64,000 bases of DNA, from contig JBKEBE010000029.1 in the NCBI GenBank assembly GCA_047973025.1, positions 1 to 64,000 on the forward strand. Direction: 5' to 3'. A program made the position numbers and the translations under genes. Positions 1 to 7,516 of this stretch are shown piece by piece. Numbering within the stretch: position 1 is the stretch's first letter; every line of letters starts with the position of its first letter. The notes below the pieces were generated by a model. It made no database searches and was not told the origin of the DNA. It saw only the letters and a list, made by a program, of their open reading frames with translations. The stretch comes from UPXZ01 sp047973025. Lineage in GTDB: Bacteria > Bacteroidota > Bacteroidia > Bacteroidales > Paludibacteraceae.

Positions 1-1
1 C

Positions 2-154
2 ATCTATCACTTATATTTGATAGCTCGGCAGATAGATTTACCGCTCAAATCAATTACGCTCAATCTTGGGAATATTCACATCTACGAGAACAATCTCGAA
101 GCAACAAAGGAGCTACTGGCAGGTAATGCAGCAAAATTTGAATTAAACGTATAA
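2..154 (+). CDS. Thymidylate-synthase-like protein, C-terminal fragment
   Basis: The open frame enters from the left edge and ends at TAA 152-154, giving about 50 C-terminal residues. The segment LGNIHIYENNLEATKELL resembles the thymidylate synthase / dCMP hydroxymethylase family motif around G-[DN]-x-HIY-x-N-H-[IL]-E, which contacts the dUMP sugar. The tail after this motif is short (about 20 residues) and does not look like the usual Bacteroides ThyA C-terminus, so it could be a divergent or phage-like member. The assignment rests only on this fragment. A terminator hairpin follows directly, so the gene ends its transcription unit and is separate from the galactose mutarotase gene downstream. 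Confidence 0.5.
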   Translation: MYHLYLIARQIDLPLKSITLNLGNIHIYENNLEATKELLAGNAAKFELNV

Positions 155-157
155 AAC

Positions 158-186
158 AAAAGGTAGCACTACGCTACCTTTTTTAT
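158..186 (+). terminator. Intrinsic terminator after the thymidylate-synthase-like gene
   Basis: The stem AAGGTAGC (160-167) pairs with GCTACCTT (173-180) across a 5-nt loop, and a T-rich run follows on the + strand. It starts a few bases after the TAA at 152-154. Confidence 0.8.
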
Positions 187-204
187 TACCTTTGCCATGA
201 AATT

Positions 205-237
205 CGTACAATTTGTTTTTAATTTACGTACAATTTG
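205..237 (+). repeat. Tandem 11-bp direct repeat upstream of the mutarotase gene
   Basis: CGTACAATTTG occurs at 205-215 and again at 227-237, exactly 22 bp apart (two helical turns). Each copy is preceded by AATT. The spacing and location, about 75 bp upstream of the likely -7 element of the mutarotase gene, suit a dimeric activator site. No regulator is identified. Confidence 0.5.
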
Positions 238-287
238 ATTTTGCGATTATAAAATGCAATCAAAATAGAAGTTTATTCTTCGAAAAG

Positions 288-319
288 TTAGCTCTTTTGT
301 GTAAATTTCACTAATTTTG
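288..319 (+). promoter_or_regulatory. Likely Bacteroidetes-type promoter of the mutarotase gene
   Basis: TAATTTTG at 312-319 matches the -7 consensus TAnnTTTG of the Bacteroidetes primary sigma factor. The -33 element is poor (TTAG near 288, or TTTG at 296 with spacing that is too short). The start codon is at 362, leaving a leader of roughly 35 nt. Confidence 0.5.
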
Positions 320-361
320 ATGTCTGAAAAAATTAAATTTTCAAACCGAAAAAAATAAAAC

Positions 362-1495
362 ATGAAAAGAATTTTAATTGTATTTTTAGTATCAATCGGG
401 CTTTTTGCTTGCAAGAAGGAAATTCCAAGTGATGTGAAATTACTTGATACGGCGAATTTCGTTACACAATTGGATGGTAAGGATGTTGCGTTATACAATT
501 TGACATCCGGCAACGGTGTTTACATGCAGGTTACTAATCTAGGCGGTCGGGTAGTAACACTTTGGACACCGGATAGAAACGGGAAATATGAAGATATTGT
601 GTTGGGGTATGATAATATCGACAGCTATATTCACTACAAAGGCGAACGTTTCTTGGGTCCGGTAGTGGGTCGGTACGCGAATAGGATTGCGAAAGGAGAA
701 TTTACGCTGGATAGTGTAACGTACAAGGTTCCTGTAAATAATAATGGACAGTCTTTGCACGGTGGAATCCAAGGATTGGATTTGGTTGTGTGGAATGTGG
801 CAAGTGTAAACGAGCATGAAATCAAGTTGACTTATGTTTCGCCGGATGGCGAAGAAGGGTATCCCGGTACCGTAAATTACGAAATGACTTATACTTTGAC
901 CCCTCGGAATGAATTCAAAATCGTTTATACAGCTACGACCGATAAGGCTACGGTTATCAATCTGTCTCATCACGGTGTTTTCAATTTAAGGGGAGAAGGG
1001 AATGGAACGATTTTGAATCATGTATTGACTTTGAACGCCGATTTTATCACACCGGTCGATAGCGTGCTTATTCCGACAGGCGAGATTCTTCCGGTTGACA
1101 GTACTCCGTTTGACTTTAGAACGGCAACTCCGATTGGCGAGCGAATCGAAGTTGAAAATCAGCAACTGAAAAACGGCTCCGGCTATGATCACAACTGGGT
1201 TGTCAGCAAAGAAAATCTGACAGAAATAAAGCACGACGCAACGGTTTTTGAACCCGAATTTGGACGTGTTATGGAAGTTTGGTCGGATCAACCGGGTATC
1301 CAATTTTACAGCGGAAATTTCTTTGATGGAAAGGTAAAAGGGAAATATGGAAAATTGTTGAGTTATCGGGAAGGTCTGGCTTTGGAAACACAAAAATTTC
1401 CGGATAGCCCGAATCATCCCCAATTTCCGTCCACGCGTTTGAACCCCGGCGAGACCTACACGCAAACTTGTATATATAAGTTTTCTACAAAATAA
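362..1495 (+). CDS. galM: Lipoprotein aldose 1-epimerase (galactose mutarotase)
   Basis: It interconverts the alpha and beta anomers of galactose and related aldoses. The 377-residue protein starts with a lipoprotein signal peptide (lipobox LFAC, Cys17), so it is anchored in the periplasm or at the outer membrane rather than being cytosolic. Family motifs are complete: NGxxLHGG around residues 127-135, the catalytic histidine region LSHHGVFNL, GYDHNW with the substrate-binding aspartate, and the catalytic glutamate in LALETQKFPDSPNHP near the C-terminus. The gene is convergent with the GH43 gene of the PUL and separated from it by a bidirectional hairpin. Its location suggests it handles sugars released by that locus, although it is not in the same operon. 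A second reading as another aldose epimerase is possible, but the mutarotase motifs are good. Confidence 0.9.
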   Translation: MKRILIVFLVSIGLFACKKEIPSDVKLLDTANFVTQLDGKDVALYNLTSGNGVYMQVTNLGGRVVTLWTPDRNGKYEDIVLGYDNIDSYIHYKGERFLGPVVGRYANRIAKGEFTLDSVTYKVPVNNNGQSLHGGIQGLDLVVWNVASVNEHEIKLTYVSPDGEEGYPGTVNYEMTYTLTPRNEFKIVYTATTDKATVINLSHHGVFNLRGEGNGTILNHVLTLNADFITPVDSVLIPTGEILPVDSTPFDFRTATPIGERIEVENQQLKNGSGYDHNWVVSKENLTEIKHDATVFEPEFGRVMEVWSDQPGIQFYSGNFFDGKVKGKYGKLLSYREGLALETQKFPDSPNHPQFPSTRLNPGETYTQTCIYKFSTK

Positions 1496-1511
1496 ATTTT
1501 TTAGATAGCAA

Positions 1512-1547
1512 AAAATAAGCGGCGAGATTTTTCTTGCCACTTATTTT
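1512..1547. terminator. Bidirectional terminator between convergent genes
   Basis: AAAATAAG (1512-1519) pairs with CTTATTTT (1540-1547), with an inner GGC/GCC continuation and a T-rich loop. On the - strand the stem is followed by a run of T. It lies between the stops of the + strand mutarotase and the - strand GH43 gene and probably serves both. Confidence 0.7.
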
Positions 1548-1563
1548 GTCTGTGTTTTGTCGA

Positions 1564-2664
1564 TTAAAAAGTAATCTTTTGTTCGTGGGTGGTTGGTCCC
1601 TTTACGACTAACTTTCCGTTCGCGTCAATTTCGATTTTATCGATAAATACGACTCTCTGATCGCCGGTTTTGATTGTCCTCCCGTGATATATGCAATACA
1701 TGCTGTCATTTGATAGGTTGAGAACCATGTTGTGTCCGGTACCGGTTACGTCCCCGCCTTGTTCGGTATTTTTCTGTAGTACGGGATTGTTATCCGCTTT
1801 TACAAATGGTCCGAGCGGACTTTCGCTCGTAGCATAGCCCACGGCATAATACTCTCCTCCAAAGAAGTTAGCGGAATACATCATGTAAAATAGGTTGTTG
1901 TGTTTAAAGATGTACGATCCTTCCGTCCAGCGTCGATTCACTTCTTTTGCGGTAACAGAACGGCTTTCCCATTCGGCTTGCTCATCGTCCATGGTTACCG
2001 GTGGACGAAGTAGAAGTACCGGTTCGCCGATTACCCCGGAGAAATCAGGTTTTAGTTCAACTCCGTAAATCCAACTTTCTTCGACTTCTTCAAACAAACC
2101 TCTTTTTTTTGCCCATTCAGAGATTTCACTTTCCACGGGGTGTTTGTAGCAACAGCGCGAATAGTATAAATAGACTTTCCCATTGGCGTCGTCAAAATAA
2201 AGATTCGCGTCAATAATCGGATAGCCGGGGTCGAACACCGGACGGTCGTACATTTCCACAAAGGGTCCGGTCGGATTATCGGATTCGGCAACTCCGATTC
2301 GGAAATTTTCAAGTTCGTTTGTCGGATTTTCTTTCCAATTGGCACTGAAAAAAAGGTAGTATTTACCGTTTTTTTCGTACACTTCAGGCGCCCAAAAGCA
2401 ATCGACCGTCCACGAGCTGTCATTGGCTCCGGTATAAATCAGACCTTCGTCAACCCAATCTGTCAAATTGGTTGATGAATAGGTTTTGAAGCCGTTTAAG
2501 TTTCCGGAAGTGCCATACATGTAGTATTTTCCATCCGTAGCGTGAAGGATGAATGGATCGCCAAATTCGACGTTCAAGGGATTGGTCAGGCTGACCGCGT
2601 TCTCCTTTTTTACACAAGAAAAAAGCGAGAGAGCGATTAGTGAGAATACAAAGAGTTTTTTCAT
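1564..2664 (-). CDS. GH43 family glycosidase, lipoprotein
   Basis: This is a single-domain five-bladed beta-propeller glycosidase of family GH43 (alpha-L-arabinofuranosidase, beta-xylosidase or related exo-activity). Of its 366 residues, the first 17 are a lipoprotein signal (LFSC, Cys17), so it is likely outer-membrane anchored. The three GH43 carboxylates are visible: Asp36 in FGDPF (base), Asp152 in PIIDANLYF (pKa modulator) and Glu248 in WTEGSYIF (acid). WAPEVYEKNGKYYLFFS is the usual second blade. It is the last gene of the large - strand PUL and is preceded by a copy of the 69-bp leader element, which may give it its own promoter. The sugar specificity cannot be read from sequence alone. 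Confidence 0.88.
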   Translation of the reverse strand: MKKLFVFSLIALSLFSCVKKENAVSLTNPLNVEFGDPFILHATDGKYYMYGTSGNLNGFKTYSSTNLTDWVDEGLIYTGANDSSWTVDCFWAPEVYEKNGKYYLFFSANWKENPTNELENFRIGVAESDNPTGPFVEMYDRPVFDPGYPIIDANLYFDDANGKVYLYYSRCCYKHPVESEISEWAKKRGLFEEVEESWIYGVELKPDFSGVIGEPVLLLRPPVTMDDEQAEWESRSVTAKEVNRRWTEGSYIFKHNNLFYMMYSANFFGGEYYAVGYATSESPLGPFVKADNNPVLQKNTEQGGDVTGTGHNMVLNLSNDSMYCIYHGRTIKTGDQRVVFIDKIEIDANGKLVVKGPTTHEQKITF

Positions 2665-2690
2665 GTGTTTAAAATTTATTCTTTTACGTT

Positions 2691-2759
2691 AAGGACACAT
2701 GTAACACGCCATTAATCATCCCCTTGTGTGTCAAAGTTATTTTTACATGGCTGTTTCAT
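2691..2759 (-). repeat. 69-bp intergenic leader/promoter element, copy 1
   Basis: This is one of three co-oriented 69-bp elements in the window (also at 37285-37353 and 44086-44154), which align without gaps. Copy 1 differs from copy 2 at 3 of 69 positions. Read on the - strand it runs toward the GH43 start codon about 30 nt downstream. It contains TAACTTTG (2732-2739), a match to the TAnnTTTG -7 consensus, followed by GACACA and a distal TGTGTC that can pair. See findings for the competing explanations (promoter, structured leader, micro-ORF). Confidence 0.85.
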
Positions 2760-2769
2760 CCGATTAAAT

Positions 2770-4581
2770 TTATTTACTATTCAAGGTGCCGATAATTTCT
2801 TGATTTATCCTTTTTAGCCGTTCTTCTTCGAGTTTGATTACTTTTCGGTCGTAAGTCATCAGTCCGTTTACTTCGCCTTCCACATCGGTGGTTTGGGTAT
2901 ATACTGCTCCCGAGAATCCGGTTTTGATGAAACTTTTAAGTCGTTCGGCATATTTTTCATACTCGTCAGTAACTTCTTTTGAATTTTTGAATTGAACATA
3001 TCCCCAATTACGATCGGGTTGCCATAAATGATCTTTGAGGGGTAGTCCTATTCCGCCATATTCGCCGAGTACGTTTGCCCGTTCGGCATCGTACAGGTAC
3101 ATATCGGGTCCCGGATAGTTGTGTAAATCCAGCATGTCGCCGGTACGGTAATGGTTTCCGCCACTTGCCGGGTTAACAAGTCGTTGTGGATCGTGTTTTT
3201 TTGTCCACTCTACAATTTCCACGGTTTTGAATTGTCCCCAAGCTTCGTTAAAAGGTACCCAAACTACGATACTGGGATATGGCATCAAATAATCCATGAT
3301 TTCTTTCCATTCTTTTCGGTAGTTAGCTTCCGATTCAGGTGTTCTAATTATTTCGGTACCATTGAAATATTGCCTGTTTTGCCAGTGTGGAGAATGTCCG
3401 CCATTGGGCATATCCTGCCAAACAAGAATTCCTTCTCGGTCGCAATGTGTGTACCATCTTGCCGGTTCAACTTTCACGTGTTTACGAATCATGTTGTATC
3501 CAAAATCCTTCGTTTTTTTTATGTCATATAGCAACGCTTCATCGGTTGGAGCCGTATAAAGTCCGTCGGGCCACCATCCTTGGTCGAGGGGTCCAAATTG
3601 GAAGTAATCGTTGTTGTTCAACTGCATTCTGACAATACCATGCTTATCCCTTTTTGTCGATACTTTCCGCATGGCGGTATAACTTTTTACCCGGTCTTGA
3701 AGTTTACCTTTCTCGTAAAGATTTACTTCCATGTCATATAAAAAAGGATTTTCGGGAGACCAAAGTTTCATATTGGGAATACCTAATTCCAAATTTTGTC
3801 CATTTGCAAATTTTCCGGAAGCAATCACTTGATTACCGTCTTTGAGAATTACTTCAACGATATCAGCCGGATTGGTGTTTTTTGTCGCGACATCGATTTT
3901 TAGTTTTTGCGTATCTATATTGGGTGTGGTTACTACTTCGGTAATGTGTTTGTTACTGACCGGTTCAAGCCAGACTGTCTGCCAGATGCCGGATACCGGC
4001 GTGTACCAGATTCCTTCCGGATTGCGGACTTGTTTCCCCCTGGGTTGGTATCCTTCATCGGTGCCATCCCAGACTTTTACGACCAATTTTTGCGTTCCGG
4101 ATTTTAAAAAGGGAGTAATATTGAAGTTGAACGGTGTGTAGCCACCGGTGTGCGTTCCTATTTTTATATCATTTAGAAAAACTTCCGTTTTCCAGTCCAC
4201 AGCTCCAAAATGCAGTAGAATGGTTTTGTTTTTCCAGTTGGACGGAATTGTAAACGACTGTTTGTACCACAATTCATTCCCGCTTCCAAGCATTTTCATT
4301 ACGCCGGACAAGCTCGACTCTACGGCGAAAGGGACGAGAATTTTTCCGTCAAATTTTTCAGGTTCATTCTGTCCAACGGGAAGAATCGCATAATCCCACA
4401 ATCCGTTTAGATTTTTCCAGTCGCTACGTTCCATAATGGGTCGTGGGTATTCGGGCAGCACGTTGTTTACATCCATTGTTTCCGCCCATTTCGTTTTCAA
4501 TTTGTCGCCTTGCGACTCCCACTGGGGGAAAAGATTGCTTGTCAGTAGAATTGCTGATAGTAGAATGATTGTTTTTTTCAT
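2770..4581 (-). CDS. GH2 family beta-glycosidase
   Basis: The 603-residue protein has a cleavable signal peptide (residues 1-20, no lipobox), so it is periplasmic. It shows the GH2 order: an N-terminal sugar-binding jelly roll (about 35-210, with GIWYTPVSGIWQTVWLE), an immunoglobulin-like domain (210-305), and a TIM barrel (310-600). Glu446 in WVPFNEAW is the likely acid/base and Glu507 in VLGEYGG the likely nucleophile. Beta-galactosidase, beta-glucuronidase or a beta-arabinosidase-type activity are all possible in this subfamily. The catalytic half is clearly paralogous to the GH2 module inside the 1774-residue protein at 37665-42989. It lies between the GH127 and GH43 genes, which fits cleavage of arabinose/galactose side chains. 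Confidence 0.88.
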   Translation of the reverse strand: MKKTIILLSAILLTSNLFPQWESQGDKLKTKWAETMDVNNVLPEYPRPIMERSDWKNLNGLWDYAILPVGQNEPEKFDGKILVPFAVESSLSGVMKMLGSGNELWYKQSFTIPSNWKNKTILLHFGAVDWKTEVFLNDIKIGTHTGGYTPFNFNITPFLKSGTQKLVVKVWDGTDEGYQPRGKQVRNPEGIWYTPVSGIWQTVWLEPVSNKHITEVVTTPNIDTQKLKIDVATKNTNPADIVEVILKDGNQVIASGKFANGQNLELGIPNMKLWSPENPFLYDMEVNLYEKGKLQDRVKSYTAMRKVSTKRDKHGIVRMQLNNNDYFQFGPLDQGWWPDGLYTAPTDEALLYDIKKTKDFGYNMIRKHVKVEPARWYTHCDREGILVWQDMPNGGHSPHWQNRQYFNGTEIIRTPESEANYRKEWKEIMDYLMPYPSIVVWVPFNEAWGQFKTVEIVEWTKKHDPQRLVNPASGGNHYRTGDMLDLHNYPGPDMYLYDAERANVLGEYGGIGLPLKDHLWQPDRNWGYVQFKNSKEVTDEYEKYAERLKSFIKTGFSGAVYTQTTDVEGEVNGLMTYDRKVIKLEEERLKRINQEIIGTLNSK

Positions 4582-4695
4582 TTTCTTTTTGATTTGTTGA
4601 ATAATTATTTGTCTTTATTTTTGATCGTTTTATGTACCTATTTCTTATTTATCATATTGTCTTGGAATATACGGGATTCTATTCATTTTTTTAGG

Positions 4696-7458
4696 TCAAC
4701 TTATTTCCCTTTTTACGAAACACGTACTGTAGGTGCCTGCAATGGTCGTTAATTTAATAAGGTAAATACCGGACGGATAACTTTCGGTGTTAAGATTAGA
4801 TGTTCCAAGGGGAATAAAAGAAGCATAAACTTGTTTCCCAGATGAGTTGAATACGGTTATTTTTCCTTTCAGAGGAGAAAGTACCGTCATGCTTGAAAGT
4901 ACAGGATTCGGAAATACTTTTAGAACACCCGCGATTTTTTTTTCTTTCAGTCCTGTGGACAAAGCATTGACGTGTATATCGTCCCAAGAAGCCTGCGCTC
5001 TATACGCTCTGACGCCAATACAGCCGGTGGTAAAGGAAGTGTCGGAATATTCAAGTTTTGGAGTCGTCATGTCATTTACATATATCTTAATAGCTTCGCC
5101 AACGGCTTCTATCCGAATTTGATACCATTGATTGGAAGAAATATCCATGTTTGCCGTTTTCAGGGATGTCCACATCCCATCGGCTTTTCCGAGCTCTATT
5201 CTTTTAGCGGAACTACTGATTCCGAAATAATATCCGTTGTATTCATCCGCACCGAAAGACAGTCGGCTTGCTCTGAAAATAACTCCGGCATCGCCTTCGC
5301 TTTTAACCATTATTCTTGCATCGAAGATGAAGTCGTCGAATTGAGTTGCCGGAACGACCGATTTTGAACCAAGGTTGCCACCTTCGATATTTGTCGCGTT
5401 GTATTCGCCATTATCGATGAAAAAGCTACCTCCGTATTGTACCCAACCTTGTTGACCGGTGGAGAAATCTTCTTCAAAAGATGTTTCTGCCAGTTTATTA
5501 GTCCCGATAACAGGCAGTACAGTCGCTCGGAGTGTACCGGAACCGTATGGAATGAGGGTTACTTGTTCAATCTTTTCGGAAGATTCTAACGGACCATACG
5601 GCGGGTCGGTCGCGATTCGTTCATTAAAGGCGTAACTCCATGTTGGAATTTTTTTTGCCTTTAAAGTGAGTGTTACCGGGGTTACCGCTGCCTCAAAAGG
5701 ATTTTCGGGCATGGATTTTTTGTTGATTTGAATGGACTCGTCCGGATTATCCTTGTCAATTAACAGGGCATAATTCCAGGGTGTTGTCGGTAAAACTTCA
5801 CTTTCGTGAAACCCGTTTCCGTAATCGTTGCGAATAGCCCAATCTTCTTCAATGAGCAGTGAATATACCATAGGTCCTCTCTGAATGCTTACGGCGTTAT
5901 TTACTTCTTCGTGGATTTGAATGGTCATGGGGAGTAGGAGAGTTACTTTATCATCATTTTGCCATGTGCGGTCTATAGTGTGAAAAGTACCGGGAATCAC
6001 TTCATCTTGAATGACATCATTTACCCATAATTGCGGTGTTTTGCACCATGCCGGAATGCGTAATTTTAAAGGGAATGATACCGGATTAGATACCGACATT
6101 GTGAATATCAGTTGTTCGTCAAAGGGATAATCGGTCGATTCATCTACCGTAACTTCTACTCCGTTTCCTACTTTTGCCGTAACCGAGCAGGGACCATAAG
6201 CCATGGCGGCAAGACCGTCTTCCGCGGTTGCCGCCCACATTGTTTTTACGAAATAGGGCCAGCCCATGTGAAAGTCGAATCTGCAACAACCGTAGCCGGA
6301 ATAGGGACTTGGCATGTTCCCGTTATCATAATTCTGACCAAATCCATAGTAACCGAATTTACTGATAACCTGATTGGTTTGCTGATAATACTGTAGTGCT
6401 TTAATATCGTTGGTAAGTCCCCCGGGTAGTGCGTTGAAAGCTACTTTTTCGAGTTGGTCGCCGATTGACGGATCGCCCAAAATCATTTGAGCAGTTTCGC
6501 TTGTCTGCATTTGTTCTACCACGGAGCAGAGTTCTAATCCCGTCAAGGACGATTTTCCGGCAAGCATCTCATTGCCTGATTGCATCCCACAGGGCTGTCC
6601 GTGATCACACATCAAGTGATTCTTTCCGTGAAAATAAGCATCTCTATCCGCTACAGATTTTGACAGTTGATAGTAAATTGCCGGCATTTTCATGGCTTGC
6701 GGTATATTCACGTTGTGTTTGGGTTGAAAATCTTTTCCGAAGTAATTAAACTTGTTGTAAGTGTAGATGTTCGTCCAATCGTAAGACTGATCTTTCAGCT
6801 TGTCTGCCAGTTCTAATAGAAATACGTCTCCGGTTCGATTGTACAGCCACAATACGATGTCGATATTATCTCCGGCTCGTGATTTTCCCCAGCTACTCAG
6901 TTTTTGAGAATCTATCGTGTTATTTTGGTATTGGAAGTATTTCGTGAAAAAGGGGATAACGCGTTCATCATTTGTCGCTTCGTAGTAATCGCGAATCGCA
7001 TAGAGCATCGGCATACGTGCCCACCAATCGTTATTGTTCAATGGACCGATATACCCATTTCTGCGCTGGTTATTCAGTGTCCAATCAAGCCATTTTTGCG
7101 CTTTGGCTTTTAGTTCGGCATCGTCAAGTACGTAGGCGAGTGCTACAAGTCCTTTCGTGTAGTAAGGTACTCTTTCCCAGCTGTCACCTATTCCGCCAAG
7201 CCAATCGCTACCGGTGCCTAAATCATTCGCGCCGCTGTACAATTCTTCAGCGTGTCCTGTTAACCCTTCTTTTTGCAAAATGAGCTGCTTTAACAGCCAA
7301 CCTTCGGCTTTAACCGAACCAACGGGTAATTGAATAAAAGGGGTTTCAATTAGTGGAGCTCGGTTACGGATGTAGTTATCTGCAATTAATTGACTCTGGA
7401 ACAGCCCCATATAAATTGATAGCGTAGTCAATAATAGATAGCGCCTTCTGATTTTCAT
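4696..7458 (-). CDS. GH127-type beta-L-arabinofuranosidase with LamG-like domain and T9SS tail
   Basis: The 920-residue secreted protein has a signal peptide (about 1-26) and then a DUF1680 (alpha/alpha)6 barrel of the GH127/GH146 group (about 33-620). Family zinc/thiol-site residues are visible: Glu309 and Cys311 in LELCSV and Cys391-Cys392 in GYGCCRF. In characterised GH127 members the equivalent E-x-C and CC bind zinc, and one cysteine is the nucleophile. Glu297 in GNEML is the likely acid/base. A LamG/DUF1080-like beta-sandwich (about 660-835) follows, then a T9SS sorting tail from about 845 (VFPNPVLSS ... GIYLIKL). It would be secreted through the outer membrane and held at the surface. 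Expected reaction: release of beta-L-arabinofuranose from plant glycoconjugates. Confidence 0.85.
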   Translation of the reverse strand: MKIRRRYLLLTTLSIYMGLFQSQLIADNYIRNRAPLIETPFIQLPVGSVKAEGWLLKQLILQKEGLTGHAEELYSGANDLGTGSDWLGGIGDSWERVPYYTKGLVALAYVLDDAELKAKAQKWLDWTLNNQRRNGYIGPLNNNDWWARMPMLYAIRDYYEATNDERVIPFFTKYFQYQNNTIDSQKLSSWGKSRAGDNIDIVLWLYNRTGDVFLLELADKLKDQSYDWTNIYTYNKFNYFGKDFQPKHNVNIPQAMKMPAIYYQLSKSVADRDAYFHGKNHLMCDHGQPCGMQSGNEMLAGKSSLTGLELCSVVEQMQTSETAQMILGDPSIGDQLEKVAFNALPGGLTNDIKALQYYQQTNQVISKFGYYGFGQNYDNGNMPSPYSGYGCCRFDFHMGWPYFVKTMWAATAEDGLAAMAYGPCSVTAKVGNGVEVTVDESTDYPFDEQLIFTMSVSNPVSFPLKLRIPAWCKTPQLWVNDVIQDEVIPGTFHTIDRTWQNDDKVTLLLPMTIQIHEEVNNAVSIQRGPMVYSLLIEEDWAIRNDYGNGFHESEVLPTTPWNYALLIDKDNPDESIQINKKSMPENPFEAAVTPVTLTLKAKKIPTWSYAFNERIATDPPYGPLESSEKIEQVTLIPYGSGTLRATVLPVIGTNKLAETSFEEDFSTGQQGWVQYGGSFFIDNGEYNATNIEGGNLGSKSVVPATQFDDFIFDARIMVKSEGDAGVIFRASRLSFGADEYNGYYFGISSSAKRIELGKADGMWTSLKTANMDISSNQWYQIRIEAVGEAIKIYVNDMTTPKLEYSDTSFTTGCIGVRAYRAQASWDDIHVNALSTGLKEKKIAGVLKVFPNPVLSSMTVLSPLKGKITVFNSSGKQVYASFIPLGTSNLNTESYPSGIYLIKLTTIAGTYSTCFVKREIS

Positions 7459-7516
7459 GATTTATGTGTGGTTAAATATTTGATTTTCGTGTTTGTATAT
7501 GAGTGCTGATTGATGG

